A stretch of DNA of 64,000 bases from Viscum album (Eukaryota > Streptophyta > Magnoliopsida > Santalales > Viscaceae), in NCBI GenBank assembly GCA_963277665.1, contig OY728121.1, positions 961,532,097 through 961,596,096 of the forward strand. The letters run 5' to 3'. The number at the start of each line of letters is the position of its first letter. The stretch's first letter is position 1. Of this stretch, positions 13,501 to 25,039 are shown piece by piece. Position numbers and translations under genes: made by a program. A model generated the notes under the pieces. That model saw only the letters and a list, made by a program, of their open reading frames with translations, ran no database searches and had not been told where the DNA came from.

Positions 13501-14085
13501 GATCTATATGGCACACTTGATCATGAGAATGAAATGATTATGAAGCGTGTTCCCTAATAGTGCTCTAATGCACTGGGTAATGTTTAGTATCATGATACGT
13601 CATGTTGGGATAGTAGTTTACCTTATTCTTTAATGGTAATTTTTTCCACCGTGAAGGATTGGAGGTTTATCTTTGACTTATGTTAATGATGTAATTTTTT
13701 ATATTACTTCCACATTTCTCGTGTTATGATTATCATGCAAAATCATGCCTTATTATTCAAATTCCTTTATGGATCATTGATATGACTTTTCTAACTTGTA
13801 TAATTATCCTCATGTTATTCCATTATTACTATATTACTGAGATTTTTATCTCACCCCTTTCCTATTTATTCCCTCAGGTTATCCCATGCCGTGTTAAGTA
13901 CGAATGAATTTTTTGGTCATGTCAAGGATGTTTTCAATAAAGATGTTGTATTTCATGTTTTACGTTGTTATGTAATGTTAATAAAACCCAAAGACACTAA
14001 AAATATTTATCTTATGAGTTGTATCAAGTTAAATTTTATGTAATAAATAATTATTAAATATTAAATAAAGATTGTGGTTTTTGTA
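10589..14085 (+). repeat. 3' LTR of E1
   Basis: Begins TGCAATGCCCCATG after the polypurine tract and ends GTTTTTGTA before the flank ACCCT. It parallels the 5' LTR throughout. A TATATAAAA box at 12396 followed by GATCCCACTCC marks the presumed core promoter. An acceptor-like pyrimidine tract ending CTCAG lies near 13876. The 90- and 65-codon open frames at 12.5-13.0 kb lie in the R/U5 region, have no counterpart in the 5' LTR and are judged incidental. Confidence 0.8.
12715..13350 (+). repeat. Four ~195-bp tandem subrepeats in the E1 3' LTR
   Basis: Units start near 12721, 12919, 13112 and 13312 with forms of TACTATGTCGAAATTTCATAA and GGGATT. They match the four units of the 5' LTR in order, so the array was present before insertion. 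Confidence 0.7.
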
Positions 14086-16626
14086 ACCCTTGTGATGTAG
14101 TGATGAAAAATAAATAACATCGCTTCATGGAGGTGATAGTTCACACATACGCATGAAAGATGTTATCATTTTATGTGAAATTAAATATAAGAATATAAAT
14201 CATATATTATATTTTAATAATTATAAATATATCATTGATATCATATATAAAAACTAATTCCATCATTATAACTAGTCTTGAGAGATGGTGAAGGGAAAAA
14301 TGAATTTCATCAGTTCGCAAGGCGGTAGTCTACTATACATGTGAATGATAATTTTTTTCCCATTTTATGGAAGTGGAGATGGATTTGGGTGATTATATTA
14401 ACATAATATAATCTATATATATTTATGATACTTTTTTTATTATTTCATCATGGTTTAATAATATTGTAATGATGTGGAAGATGAAATAAAACATAAATTC
14501 TTGATTTAAACAATACATCTTCTTTGGATGATCTCCTTTTCTTAGAATCATAACACCACTAATGGTGGTTTTATGCCTAAAATAAGATCTATATAATATG
14601 GGGATTGATTATAGGAATGTATTTGGGAATATATTGTATGAAAAATATAGGTTTTTATGTGTTAATAAATGATAATAAGTTATACCCTTTTATAAGAGGG
14701 GTGGGGCACTCTTGGAATTCTCTCAAATATTACATTAATATAAATTAATTTTATTTTTCAAATGGATGTAAAATGATTTATATATATTATAGGATTATTA
14801 GGGGTAAAAATAAATAAATGAAATTAAAATTAAACTATTTTTGATTATTTTTAATCCTTATCTTTTTTAATGCTTATCTAACCCCCGTAACTCTTACCGT
14901 GATATCATGTAATTTATACTTTGAGGGTTAATATAATTGCTATAAAATTCAAAACACCAATAAATGAAAAATTTAAGTTATTTTAAACCTTATTAAAATC
15001 CCTTAACTGAATTTTGTATTTTTATAAATTTTATATCATTTAATAAAATATTTTATATTTTAAAATATCATTAATGATAGTTTTGACATTATTCATTACT
15101 TGACTTATTAAAAATATCATAAAAACATAATATATTTGAAAAAACCCTATGAACATATTACGAAAATTTAAAATTAATCTATGATATTCTAATATTACAT
15201 TAATTACATCAAATTATATTTATTTTAATATTTTTAATATCCTTTATTGGATATTTCCATTTATTAAACAATTACAACATCATCATTACGCAAGACTTTA
15301 ATTTAATTATTTATTCAATAAAAATGGAAAATAAATTAACATGATGAATATAAATATTTTGTATTTAAAAATAATATTTATAGTCAAACATATCTCCTAT
15401 ATAACCCCATATTATAAATATTTTACTTGTTAAAAACTTAAGTATGACGAGGTTGACTTTTCTTTGAATAAAATACTAAAAATGGATTAAATTCATCCTA
15501 GTGGATCAAAAATCGCATAAAATTAGAAAAAGGATTATTTTTGTCTATAATCACTCATACAGTAAAATTATAAAATGTTTTTGGGTAATTTTATAATATT
15601 TTTAATGTTTTTTTTACCTTTAATTTCTTGTTTTTCCCTCATCTATGATAATAAAAATTACAATAGTTACTATTTATATTGTAAAAAAATAAAATGGACC
15701 TATTTACTAAAATTTTAAATTAATATTAAAAATATGGAATCCATTTTTTGAAATTAAAAACCCATAATTATATAGAATTAATTTCAAATTAATCACATTG
15801 AGGGAATTAAAAAATGGGTTTTTAAGTGAAAACGTTCAAAAGATTGAAATGCTTTTATATAAAAATTACAAACAAAAAATACTTAAATAACCTTAATTTA
15901 ATTAATATATATATTATTGATCAAATTTTTCATTAAAATTAATTTAAAATATAATTTAACATTCTAAATTATTTATATGTGAAGTTAGTTTTCAATTAAA
16001 ATGCAGTATTTTTCACTATTTATCAAAAGATGAGACTTATTAAAAAAATACCAAAAATTAAACCAAAGTAAATTTTCATATTCAAATTTAAAATAATTTT
16101 TTTTCAAATATAATTTATAAAAGTTTCAAAACTAGATTAAAAACAATTGTGACATCAAAAGGTGACAAAACCGTCTTTTTAGAAAAAAAAATACATTTTT
16201 TATGCATAAAATTGTATATGTTCTTATATCACTTATGGAAAACAAATAGGATAAATCATACAAATTATATTGAATATATAATATATAAATTTCATGAATC
16301 TAATCCACCAATAGTGGTTTATTTATTTATTGGTATAAAACACACTTGTGCACATTTAAATAGTTGTTGAGAAAAACATTTCCTTTTATATTAAAGGGGG
16401 TTTTATTTTCATTTATAATTAATTGGCCCCAAAAAATTAATTATATATACATGTGTATAACATATTTTAATAATTAATTTAATAATTTTCATGCCCACCA
16501 TTCTAACTGCTAGGTTGTTATTGAAACATTTAAATAATAATATTTAGTTGTTCATTTTAGCTTGATGTGGTGTATCATGTTCTCTATCGAATATAGTGTT
16601 TCATTTTAAAAACTCAGGATGTTAAA
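14086..16626 (-). mobile_element. 5' LTR of element C, 5' segment (split by E1)
   Basis: Continues the minus-strand LTR interrupted at 4362. The minus strand shows modules near 14120-14160 (GTATGTGTGAACTATCACC) and 14308-14350 (GTAGACTACCGCCTTGCG), a TATAAAAGGG core promoter (complement 14685-14694) preceded by GTGCCCCACCCCTC-like sequence, then an AT-rich U3. It ends at 16626, where the minus strand reads TTTAACATCCTGAG, a mutated LTR start matching TGTAGTACGCTGAG of E1. Downstream GATACACCACATCAAG matches GATACGCAACACCAAA of E1. Confidence 0.75.
14685..14694 (-). promoter_or_regulatory. Core promoter (TATA box) of LTR C
   Basis: Minus strand TATAAAAGGG in the same context (CTCTTATAAAAGG) as the promoters of element F. 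Inferred RNA polymerase II start region; the copy is old and interrupted. Confidence 0.5.
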
Positions 16627-18180
16627 TGGAATCATAAAATAAATAAAATGGAATCATAAGATCATGGAAACATTGTAATGTGATAACAATATATATCATG
16701 ACATAGGCATAATGAAAGGCTTGTAACTGAGACCGCATAACTTAGTGGATAGAGTCCCATAAAAGATTAGGTTCACTCTCTAATCTAATACATTATGGCG
16801 CATGAGACAAAAACAATACCCAATACATTTTAGTTATATCTTGTCAAACCGATCATAACATGTACATGATTATGTGTTATAAAAAACTAAATCAATCTTA
16901 TGTTGTAAATATAAATATTACCCATGGAAATTAATCAGTTGTATTTTAGAAATAAAATTATGGAATACATTAACCCATAAAAATAAGGGATAATAAGATA
17001 TATATACCTATAATGAACATATATACATAATTTGGAAATATTTCATAACATCAAGTACAAATATAAAGTGATTTAGAGAGATAGGAAGGCTATAAAACAA
17101 AGAAAAATGGTTCTAGAGAGAGTTCCCTTACCTTATGTATGAATCCATTCTGCACTTTCACTTAACATCTTGGGAAATAAAATTAAATTAATTAATTACT
17201 TAATTTAGAACATTTTACTTCTATAATTGATTTATTAAAACTATATTATGTTCATTTATAAATATTTTAATGAGATATAATGTTTAAATTTTTTCTTCCA
17301 TGAGCATTCATTTCACATTTCCAAGGTCAGATAACTCATGGATAATTATTGATATTCTTGAAAAATAGGATTATAAATACAAAAGTGAAATGAAATTATA
17401 TTCCTGATCTTCCAAAAATTAAAATATCCCCATGTATCCATATGTGTTTCAACATTGGGATGATTGTTGTATTAAAAATGTTAATGTTAAATGTTTTGTT
17501 CATTTAGGCCCTTTTATCGATGGTCAGAACTTGCTTCATTTTATTTAGTTAGATAAATATTAAAATATTAAAAAGAGTGAAATAAGTTATAGCATAATTA
17601 TTATAATCTTATTTTATCATAATAATATTCTTATAACCATTCTTAAATGTGGTAAAGAAAACGAAGTGTGTTGTTCATGAAGGCAGTGAACAAACCATTT
17701 TCTAAACAACAGTTTTATTTTAGAAACTAAAGAACGGAGGGTAGAAGATGGATATTCCACTAACACAATAAAATTATATTATATTTATAATACATTATTA
17801 ATTATTTAATTTTTTATTATGGACACACAGAGAAGGTATAATAAGAATAAAGTTTTAAAAGAGATACTTTTAGAATTTTACCTCTTGAATGTTATCTCTT
17901 TGAGAAACTCCTTAGGGAACTTTGGGATTTTTTTTGAATAAAAAGGATCATAAAAATTAGGTATGAGTGGTTAGGAGATATTTTGGTAGAAATTTGTAAT
18001 TATTCAATGATTAGAATGTGTGTGGAGAATGGGTGGTGAGGGGTGGTATTTATAAGGGGAGGAGATGGGTGTCTTTAAATATTATATTCATTAGATTATT
18101 ATTTTGTATCACATATATAAATATTATTTTTTTCATGTGAATATATATATTAAATAGTGTATATTATTTGAACTGGTAGG
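16627..18180 (-). mobile_element. LTR remnant J (minus strand), host of element C
   Basis: The minus strand contains ATACATAAGGTAAGGGAACT (complement near 17121-17140), the donor-like motif of this family; a module GTTCACTGCCTTCATGAA (complement near 17674-17691); and a TATAAATACCACCCC promoter-like block (complement near 18042-18056). Element C starts at its left edge, so the rest of J would lie beyond the left edge of the window. No genes. Confidence 0.5.
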
Positions 18181-19259
18181 TTCTTACATCATCCATGACT
18201 CAAAAAATCTTGTATTTAGCTTATAATGCAATTTACTATATATTGTTATATTTTACTATTCACAAAAAAATAAACTATTTTAGAAAAATAGAAAAAATAA
18301 CCCTTACAATTTTTTAACATCAATATTCCAAAAATAAAATCCATTTTTTAAAAAACCATTTCTAAATTCTACAATATTAATATTTAAAGAAAAATATTTA
18401 TTTGATTAAAAAAATACTAATTTTAATATTACGAGAAATTTTCTGACACATTGAAAATTTTCTTATGGTCTCAGAAAATTAAATTATCATTATTATATAA
18501 CATAATATTAATTTTTAGGTTAATTTTATGAAAATTAATTTTCCTTTAATTAATTATATTTATTACAAAATTTCAATTAAAACATTTATATTTTATAAAA
18601 AACTCTTAATTTTTCATTTTTCAAATATTTATTTACGTGTACCATGATATAAATATATTGCATATTCATTTTATGATAAAACTAAATATTATTTTAAACA
18701 TATATGGTTGAATGTACTATTCTAACAGTTATGGTACTATTACCATTGGTCATATTAATATTCCAACAATCATGCTACAATTCTAACACTCATATTTGTA
18801 ATGAGCATATGGTTTACCTACTTCCTATAAATACCTCATAATTAATTCATTATCCATTCACTTATATTTCTATAAAGGTTATATATATTATCATTTTCAA
18901 AATAGGTATTATATTAATAACATTCTGCTTCATTTCTATAGTGTTGTTTGTAAGTGCGATTATTCTAGTGGATTGAGTATATCTGAATTTTCATATTTTA
19001 GTTATCTTATTTTTTATTTTGTTTCACATTATAATATGTTCAATTACTGTTCATTTTTTATTCTATAAATGTAATTTTGAAAGTATTATAATAAAATTTA
19101 GTTTTTTACTATATGTTATGTGTGGATTATACTAAATTACTAAATATGACATAGTTACAAGAAGATAAATTTTTGTTGATAAATTCATGGATCATTAATG
19201 TTTGGGGGGTGATGTATAGTCTACCAATAGGTAAAGGTATAACATCTTATACCTAGTGG
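18181..19259. other. AT-rich gene-free stretch, promoter-like repeats near 18.72-18.95 kb
   Basis: No coding signal. Near 18715-18830 there are four imperfect copies of a CTAACAGTTATGGT / CCAACAATCATGCT-like motif leading into CTATAAATACC at 18824 and then a TTCTGCTTCATTTC segment. This arrangement is seen in LTR promoters of some plant retroelements and in some hAT elements; I cannot decide which. Confidence 0.35.
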
Positions 19260-20430
19260 TATTATTGTATTTGGATGTCTCAGAGTGCAAAAGGGAGGAT
19301 ATTTAAATGGATTTCATCATAGGTTTACACCATGCCCAATGGGTCTATGATTCTATATGGGTGATCCTGGACTGACTGATGAAGTAATCTCACTTTCTAG
19401 TTATCCGAGAATTGAGTACCATGGACATATTGGTGAGACAATGTGTGGATGATGTGGTGAATATTTATGGAGCTCTAAGGACCGTCATTTCTAACTGAGA
19501 ACCTTGGTTTAACTCATGAGTCTAGAGAGGATTGTAGTACATATTTGGATCTCAATTATGCCTAAGAACTACTTTCCACCCCCATATGGATGGGCATATA
19601 GAGTAGACCATCCAGACACTAGAGGATATGTTGTTGTAGTGGATCTTGGATTTTGGTGGATAATGTTCATGAAACCTACCTTTATTAGAGTTTTGAAGAT
19701 ATATTGTGAGTAGACGTCTTGGATTTGTAGGGATCATCAGTATAACACCTACCTTTTTTGAGTTTTATTAGAAAAATAGATACCATTCATTCATCAGTAT
19801 ATACCCTTTTAAGGAATTTTAAGGGAGTTATTGTTGATCCCCGTTGTGCTAGACTGATATTTTAGAGTTAGTAGTTCTTGGCCTATATGTGGTATAGAGC
19901 ATGGTAGATAAGATCTTGGTGTTTATTGAGAGGATGAAGTCAAAACTAGATCATCAGGATGCTTATGTCAGTCTATGGAGGAGGCCTTCGGAGTTTAATG
20001 GCAAAGAGTATGTTTTCCTGAATTTTTTCCCCAGCATGGTCAATAAAGATTTGGTTTAGGAAAAAATATATCACCTTGGTTTTTTGGACCTTTATAGGTG
20101 TTGGAGAACATTATCAATGTGGGTTATTGGTCTGTGATACCTATACAGTTAGATAGAGTTAATGATGTATTTCATGTATCCCATCTCTACTAGTAACATT
20201 ATGATGATTCTCACATCATATAATGGGGTTAATTAGTTATCAATGATGAAATGATGTTCATGGAATGAGCTCTTAATATTCAAGACTATCAAGAGAAGGT
20301 GTTTCAATGGAATGTCATACCCTTGGTTTGATTTTTATGAAGGAATGATAGTTTGGTGGAGAGTACTTACAAGAGACAGTTGTAGATTCACACCTAATAC
20401 ATAGAGTTTTTTTCTCTAATGTTCTGGTTG
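19260..20430 (+). pseudogene. Ty3/gypsy integrase and chromodomain-region remnant (element G)
   Basis: In shifting frames the plus strand gives the order of a gypsy integrase. MDFIIGLHHAQWVYDS (from 19307) and IWVILD contain the first catalytic Asp; VISN then a stop and EPWF (near 19485) is the second-Asp region, with the Asp changed to Asn; FHPHMDGHIE then a stop (19573-19606) keeps the catalytic Glu; TIQTLEDMLL follows. From about 19930 come MKSKLDHQDAYVSLWRRP and EFNGKEYVFL (the RRRP-LEF region), then the PFEVLER-like and FHVSHL-like segments near 20090-20190. Several stops and frameshifts, loss of the second Asp and no detectable RT upstream show it is dead. The linker and order fit the Tekay/Del chromovirus clade. 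The 65-codon open frame here is a shifted reading of the same region. Confidence 0.75.
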
Positions 20431-20631
20431 TTTTAATTTTATACTTTTATGATGGTCATTTGACTTATTGTTATTATGTTTTTATATCATGTTGTTATTT
20501 TTTGAGGCATGGTTTCTTCCTTGTTTGAGAGGTGTCTTCTGAGAAGTGTTTGGTGGAATATGGTTGTTAGTGATACCTTTTTCTGGATGGTTTTGATTCT
20601 CAAGGATAAGATTCATTTGAGAGGTATCTAA
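20431..20631 (+). other. 3' untranslated segment of element G with decayed polypurine tract
   Basis: The stretch ends CAAGGATAAGATTCATTTGA then GAGGTATCTAA, comparable with CGAGGACG...TTGAAGGAGGGG of element F, immediately before an LTR start. The purine run is interrupted by T and C. Confidence 0.5.
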
Positions 20632-23015
20632 TGTAATGTCCCATACATTTTCAACATATTACTTTGTTATTTTTGGGTTTTGGGAACCATGATATGGATT
20701 TGAGGAAGGGAGAGGATATGAAGTTAACTCTACAACTTTAGGTGGTGATTCACATCGATAATCACCGGTTCTTGTCATGTAATGTTTCATAGGATGGATC
20801 AACATATTTTTTTTGAAGTTCTACATTGTATGATTCAAAGTTTGGAATGTTGTTCACATCATGAATCTTCACTATGGAGTTTTTTGTGACCCTATCTTTT
20901 ATGGTTTCATGAAATTAAAGGGGTTGATCATGACTTTAAATTTTTCTGGTCTTATTGGATCAAACGAATTGTTTTTCAATGTCTATGAACTTTGTGATGT
21001 TCATGAATTGAACTTTCGATTCATGGTGTGAATGGGAAGATTTCTAGGTTATCTATAAATCCAAACATCCCTATGATTTCCCTCATTCTCTCATCATTAC
21101 TCTTTTACTTCAGGTGATTCCCATATGATTTTGGGATCCCTTATTACCTCTTATCTTTGGAGTTCACCCTCGGATTATAGATATTCAATATCAATGACTA
21201 TATATGATTTATTCTTATATTTATCTTTAAATTATTAAATTTTTCTTTATAAATATCATACAGTCTATATTTTTATGTGTTAGAGGGTTTGTTAGACTAT
21301 TACTTTTAAGATACAACATGATGTTTTAGATTGATTTGAGGATTCGTTATGTGGTTATGGCCCTACAGTTCATCCTATCATTCTTTGACATTGTACTGTG
21401 AATCAAAAATATTCTTTTGAGGTAAAGGATTTGATGTATCTCCCTTTTATATGAATTTTTTCGTTTATCATTTTTCTATTTTTTTTTTGTGACTGTTATA
21501 AATTTTCATAATAAATAAAATAACCCAAACTATAGAATTTTAAAGGTAATAGTGGTATACTCATGTAGTTTCTAGTTTTCTTAATGTTGTTGATGTTGAT
21601 TCATGCTATATTCTTACTATAAGATTATACATTATAGTGTTGGATTGATTTTAGAATTCCCTTAAAACAATTAAACACATAAATCTCATAAATGAAAACA
21701 CCAATTTGAATATGTATATTTTATTCTTGAATTGATGCATGTGACTAAGTGGCCTTGTTACTTGTGGCATGGTGGCCTTATATGTGATGTGGTGGTTTCA
21801 CAAGATGGTTTCTTGATAGTGTTTTAGTAGAAATGGAATAATAATACTGATAAAAATGAATGTTTTTATGGATAAAAATTAACTATTTATAATATAAACT
21901 AATAACTAATTGAATAAATCTTGGTGGATGAATTGTTAAATAAATAATGGAAATTGGAACCATGGTTGTGACCCTTATGTGATGATCTTGGATTGGTTGT
22001 TCTATATTACAGGAAATCCTTGGTGTCATGGTGTTTTTTAATATTATAATGGTGGTTTTGGTTGCGTTTCAAATTGGACCCATAGACGTAGGCTTGTGTG
22101 ATACCATTATAAGCATCTATTTTCTTATCTTTTCATATGCACCCCACCTGAGTCAGGTAACCTAACCAACACCCATAGATGCTGGTGTGTTCTTCCCTAA
22201 GATTCAGGATAGGAAGGATTTGGATATATTAATACCACATCTTCTTATCTCTCCCTATAGAAGCAACTTCTAGTGATATCGGTGGTGGACAATGAGATAT
22301 GTTGTATGGGTCATGCACGGTAGGGGGAGGGTATAAGTTTGATTCCCTACACATTCATGATACCCAATTTCCCTGGTTACATGATATGATATATACAGTT
22401 GGTTCCACAATATGTGATATAATATTGGTTCCATGATATATGATACATTTGGTGACACCACTGGTGGATATAGAAGGTATGGGATAAACAGATGTATTCT
22501 CATTGAAAGAGAGTGAAAAATCAATGGGGAAGTGGTTGTGGGGTTCCATTATCTACATTATCAGGATATTAATTTAATACTCTTGAATGAATTATTTAGT
22601 TATTGAGACTTGGTAAGTATTGGGTATTAGTTAACATATATTGGTGGTGGATAGTAGTATTGTTTATTCATCGGGGAATTAGTATTCTATTTTCACTTTT
22701 ACATGATAGATATTGGGTATGATCCTTCTATGTGTACATTTTATGTTCACCCTATGCCTATATAAACTATTTTTAGGTTTATAGATGGGTTTTGGTGATT
22801 GAAATCGCCAGTAATTGATCGAATCTTGGGATGTTGTGGTTTATTCCACAAGATTTACATTTGTTATTATTTTATCTTTGGAGATATTTGTATTTATTTT
22901 ATATTCATGCATGAGGGATATTTCCCGTATGGGATTTTGTATTACTTTTCTTATAGTGTGATGGATAGGTTTGTGGTTTTTGTTTTATGGTCTAGGTTTG
23001 TTAAGGGGTAATGCC
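20632..23015 (+). mobile_element. 3' LTR of element G
   Basis: Begins TGTAATGTCCCATAC after the decayed polypurine tract. It includes a CTATAAATCC box (near 21053) followed by a pyrimidine-rich leader (CCCTCATTCTCTCATC), and near 22735-22775 a TTCACCCTATGCC...TTTTTAGG segment in the place of the TCACCCC...CCAGG segment of the element F LTR. The right end is uncertain; I place it where GTTAAGGGGTAATGCC occurs near 23010. No target duplication could be confirmed. Open frames of 61-84 codons inside it are incidental. Confidence 0.5.
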
Positions 23016-24949
23016 TCCAATTCGAGTGTTTTATACCCTCAGTGATATTTGAAATCCTAGGCCCTAATAGAGGTGGGACTCAATGGTTTACTCCTCTTCA
23101 CTTCCCACCTAAAATGGATACCAACAAAGGGGGATTCATGACACTTTCATTAAATTCTTAAATTCTCAATATAAATTTAACTAAAATAGTGTTTTAAAAT
23201 GTTCAAGTAAAGTGGAATAATCAATAGTGAGGTATATACTTCTTGAGAATTATGTTTTAATTATTTAGATTAAGAGAACCCATATACTATTAATCAATTG
23301 ATACATAGTGAAATAAAAAAAATATGATTGAAAAGTTGTATATTTAAATAGTATTTATGAGTAAATATTGATTTAAACTCAATATATGATTTTTTATTGC
23401 ATTAAAAAATATTTAAATGAAACTATTTTAACTAAGATGAGGTTGTTTTCTTTTACTTTGTTTTATTAGTTATGTATAAGTATCCCATATATTGGGAGTT
23501 AATTTTTTCAATAATTTCTACAACATGTCTCAAGATCATACTCAATGTTGAGAATTGATTAATTTATCATCATTTTATGTATACAAAATGGTTGAATATA
23601 TCAAATTAGCATACCTTATGTCATGGGTATAAACTCAGTTTTTTTAGAAATCACTTGTTATTTTTAGTTTTTTTAATGTTTCTTGAAGACCTTCACATAA
23701 TGGATTTACATTTTAGTGGGTGTCTTAGAGGCCTTACGCTACAAGGTTTCCTAGAGGCCTTACATATTGAGGGGGGGTAGCCTAAAAATAGCTTATATTT
23801 TGGGATGATTTTAAGTCCTTATATTTGAGGGGTGTCCTAAATGCCTTATGAGGAGATTACTTTTGTGAGGGTTGGAATTTAAGACCTCAAGGATATCAAT
23901 CCTATAACCTGTCCAACATAGGTAAGTATGTTCAATAGTATTTATATACTATAACCAATGAAATAAAAATTCCAAAGGATCACACCAAGATAAATGAATA
24001 TAATACTTATTATTAAAAATTAATGAATAAAATTGAATTAATTTATTCAAGTGAGGAATTATTTAAATCACTATTATGATGGATTATTTAATTAAATTTT
24101 ATGTATTAAATAATTATATTTATCTAAAAACTATTCAATAAATAAATAAATACCTTAAATTATATTTATTTAAATTAGATTTGAAAAATTAAGGTGGTAA
24201 CAAACATTTCACGTTATCCTCTAAAATTTCATGGAATAGAACTTTGTTTTTTTCCAGGATTTAATGTGACAAACAAGAGGGGGAGCCCACATAATACTAA
24301 AACAGATATATATTCATTTTATTTCATTAAAATTATATAAAAATTATTTCTTAATCCATAAATAGTTACATAAAACCACAATCTATTAAACTATATATAA
24401 ATGTAAAGGCATGCCTAGGGTTTTAGAACATGTATAATTTCACATGTCTTTTTAATTTTTAAGTGTGTCTTCTCTCTAAAAAAATGAAATGTTCCTCTAA
24501 ATTTATTTTTCACATCACATGTTTTTATCATGAATATGAGAATTTTGAATCTAACCATTTCATAATGATCTTCATGAATTCATGGATTCCATAGAGGCAT
24601 CACCCATCATATCAAGTGTTAGATCTAACAATAAGTGATAAGAGGCTTCATCATTTTCCAAACATGAAATGTAAGGTATATCATTGAGTTGAATTATATT
24701 AATAATTTCACAATCCTTTTTTAGGCATGCATGATCTAGGTCTGATTTTTCATAGAGATTTACTATTTTATTATATTGTGTCACTCAAATAAATAATTCC
24801 CTTTAAAAACACAAATTTTATTGTTCAAAAACCTCTCTCCAATATGGTAAGTTATGTCTATGATGACATATTAATACATATATTCAATAAATCAATAGGT
24901 TTTTTTCATTTTCAATATAAATTTAGCATTAAAATTATACAACAAGATT
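23016..24949. other. Gene-free AT-rich sequence with short degenerate repeats
   Basis: No recognisable coding sequence. At 23715-23860 a phrase of the type TCTTAGAGGCCTTAC / TCCTAGAGGCCTTAC / TCCTAAATGCCTTAT recurs three times. The open frame at 24572-24784 (minus, 70 codons) has no known motif and I cannot assign it. Confidence 0.4.
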
Positions 24950-25039
24950 CCAACTACTAATAGAAAAGGCCTCACACACTTAAGAGTGTCCTATGCCAAC
25001 TACGAATAGAAAACCCCTCCCACTTAGAATTGTCCTATG
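24950..25039 (+). repeat. Two-unit tandem duplication, 44-46 bp
   Basis: Unit 1 at 24950-24995 and unit 2 at 24996-25039 both begin CCAACTAC(T/G)AATAGAAAA and end GTCCTATG, with a few substitutions and a 2-bp length difference between. Confidence 0.75.

Larger units (their letters stand above)
4363..14085 (+). mobile_element. Element E1: complete, decayed gag-only Ty3/gypsy element
   Basis: Two direct repeats of about 3.5 kb (4363-7878 and 10589-14085) flank a 2710-bp internal region that starts with a primer-binding site and ends with a polypurine tract. The internal region is almost the same size as that of element F (2610 bp) and likewise shows only leader and gag remnants, so the lack of pol seems ancestral to this family rather than a recent loss. 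The insertion lies inside the 5' LTR of element C. The flanking 5 bases are ATCCA on the left and ACCCT on the right, a probable target duplication that has since mutated. The LTRs differ at very many sites and carry indels, so the insertion is old. Confidence 0.8.

Noticed and set aside
22270..22549. Two overlapping minus-strand frames of 84 and 64 codons
   Set aside because: They lie in the decayed LTR of element G, and repeated ATGATAT-like sequence explains the open frames.
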